A DNA stretch of 64,000 nt from assembly GCF_027531905.1 (NCBI RefSeq), contig NZ_JAPZSU010000013.1, positions 1 through 64,000 on the forward strand. Reading direction: 5' to 3'. The stretch's first letter is position 1, and every line of letters begins with the position of its first letter. The notes below the pieces were generated by a model, which was not told where the DNA came from, ran no database searches, and saw only the letters and a list, made by a program, of their open reading frames with translations. This document shows, piece after piece, positions 63,761 through 64,000 of the stretch. The position numbers were made by a program, and so were the translations under genes. This DNA is from Flavobacterium sp. (GTDB taxonomy: Bacteria; Bacteroidota; Bacteroidia; Flavobacteriales; Flavobacteriaceae).

Positions 63761-64000
63761 TTAGGTAAGCATTCCACCACAAACGTTCAATACTTGACCT
63801 GTAACGTAAGCGCTCATATCTGAAGCAAAGAACAAACAAGCATTGGCAACATCATCAGTAGAACCTCCGCGTTTCAATGGAATACCTTCTCTCCAACCTT
63901 TTACTACATCTTCACTTAATTTTGCAGTCATTTCGGTTTCAATAAAACCTGGAGCAATTACATTGCAACGAATATTACGAGAACCCAATTCAAGTGCAAC
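63761..64000 (-). CDS. fabG: 3-oxoacyl-ACP reductase, 3' part (cut by window edge)
   Basis: The last 79 residues of a short-chain dehydrogenase are present; the gene continues beyond position 64000, so the start is not visible. CNVIAPGFIETEMTAKL, the helix VVKGWREGIPLKRGGSTDDVANACLFFASDMSAYVTGQVLNVCGGM are typical of FabG, the NADPH-dependent ketoreductase of fatty-acid synthesis. Other SDR enzymes are possible but less likely. Confidence 0.88.
   Translation of the reverse strand, partial: VALELGSRNIRCNVIAPGFIETEMTAKLSEDVVKGWREGIPLKRGGSTDDVANACLFFASDMSAYVTGQVLNVCGGMLT

Overview
The window looks like a chromosomal segment of a Bacteroidota bacterium of the family Flavobacteriaceae, most likely Flavobacterium or a close relative. 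The reasons are the AT-rich sequence, the many promoter boxes of the Bacteroidota type (TTTG, about 19 nt, TAnnTTTG), the family content (GH109, DUF6132, CusA fused to TolC, a hisGDCBHAF-hisIE order with a bifunctional hisB), and many small palindromic repeats between genes. No rRNA, tRNA, CRISPR array, phage gene or transposase gene was seen.

Layout. 1-4.2 kb: a 14-bp tandem repeat, a secreted S1/P1 nuclease, a methyltransferase and a GH109-type protein, separated by structured repeats. 4.2-13.1 kb: a sulfur/redox island with an Rrf2 regulator, cytochrome c, GapN-like dehydrogenase, rhodanese, Crp/Fnr regulator, TauE/SafE exporter, persulfide dioxygenase-rhodanese fusion, YgaP-like membrane protein, a thiol-methyltransferase fused to an HMA domain, thioredoxin and small cysteine-bearing membrane proteins; together these fit sulfide/persulfide detoxification. 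13.1-18.5 kb: orphan response regulator, MarR-nitroreductase-YceI unit and a pair of beta-helix paralogs. 18.6-27.7 kb: a complete trp operon (E, lipoprotein, G, D, C, F, B, a GGCT-like gene, A, a GNAT gene, and a gene broken by a TGA), preceded by a leader peptide with three Trp codons and an attenuator. 27.7-32.5 kb: TetR-controlled EmrAB-TolC type efflux. 32.5-41 kb: mixed genes (SnoaL-like, YaaA, HxlR, isochorismatase-like, pirin, M1 peptidase). 41.1-48.9 kb: the whole his operon on the minus strand, preceded by a leader peptide with five His codons and an attenuator. 49.1-52.8 kb: pckA and a divergent AspT/YidE-type transporter. 52.8-59.3 kb: a metal RND efflux cluster. 59.6-64 kb: YeiH-type exporter, LysR, a VWA-like membrane protein and the 3' part of fabG.

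The most interesting structure lies outside ordinary genes. (1) The trp and his operons both carry short leader ORFs with runs of the cognate codon, a terminator, and a leader segment that can pair with the terminator. (2) Three TGAT-N4-ATCA palindromes sit exactly 23 nt upstream of the -7 box of cytochrome c, pckA and the transporter gene, and a Crp/Fnr regulator with an ExxSR recognition helix is encoded in the window. (3) A structured repeat occurs five times with conserved flanks but a compensating, copy-specific stem, and one copy is split by a 206-bp MITE-like insertion with 15-bp perfect terminal inverted repeats and a 9-bp target duplication. (4) Palindromic repeats have entered coding sequence of the his operon: inside hisA, at the start and end of hisH, and at the 3' ends of hisC and hisD.
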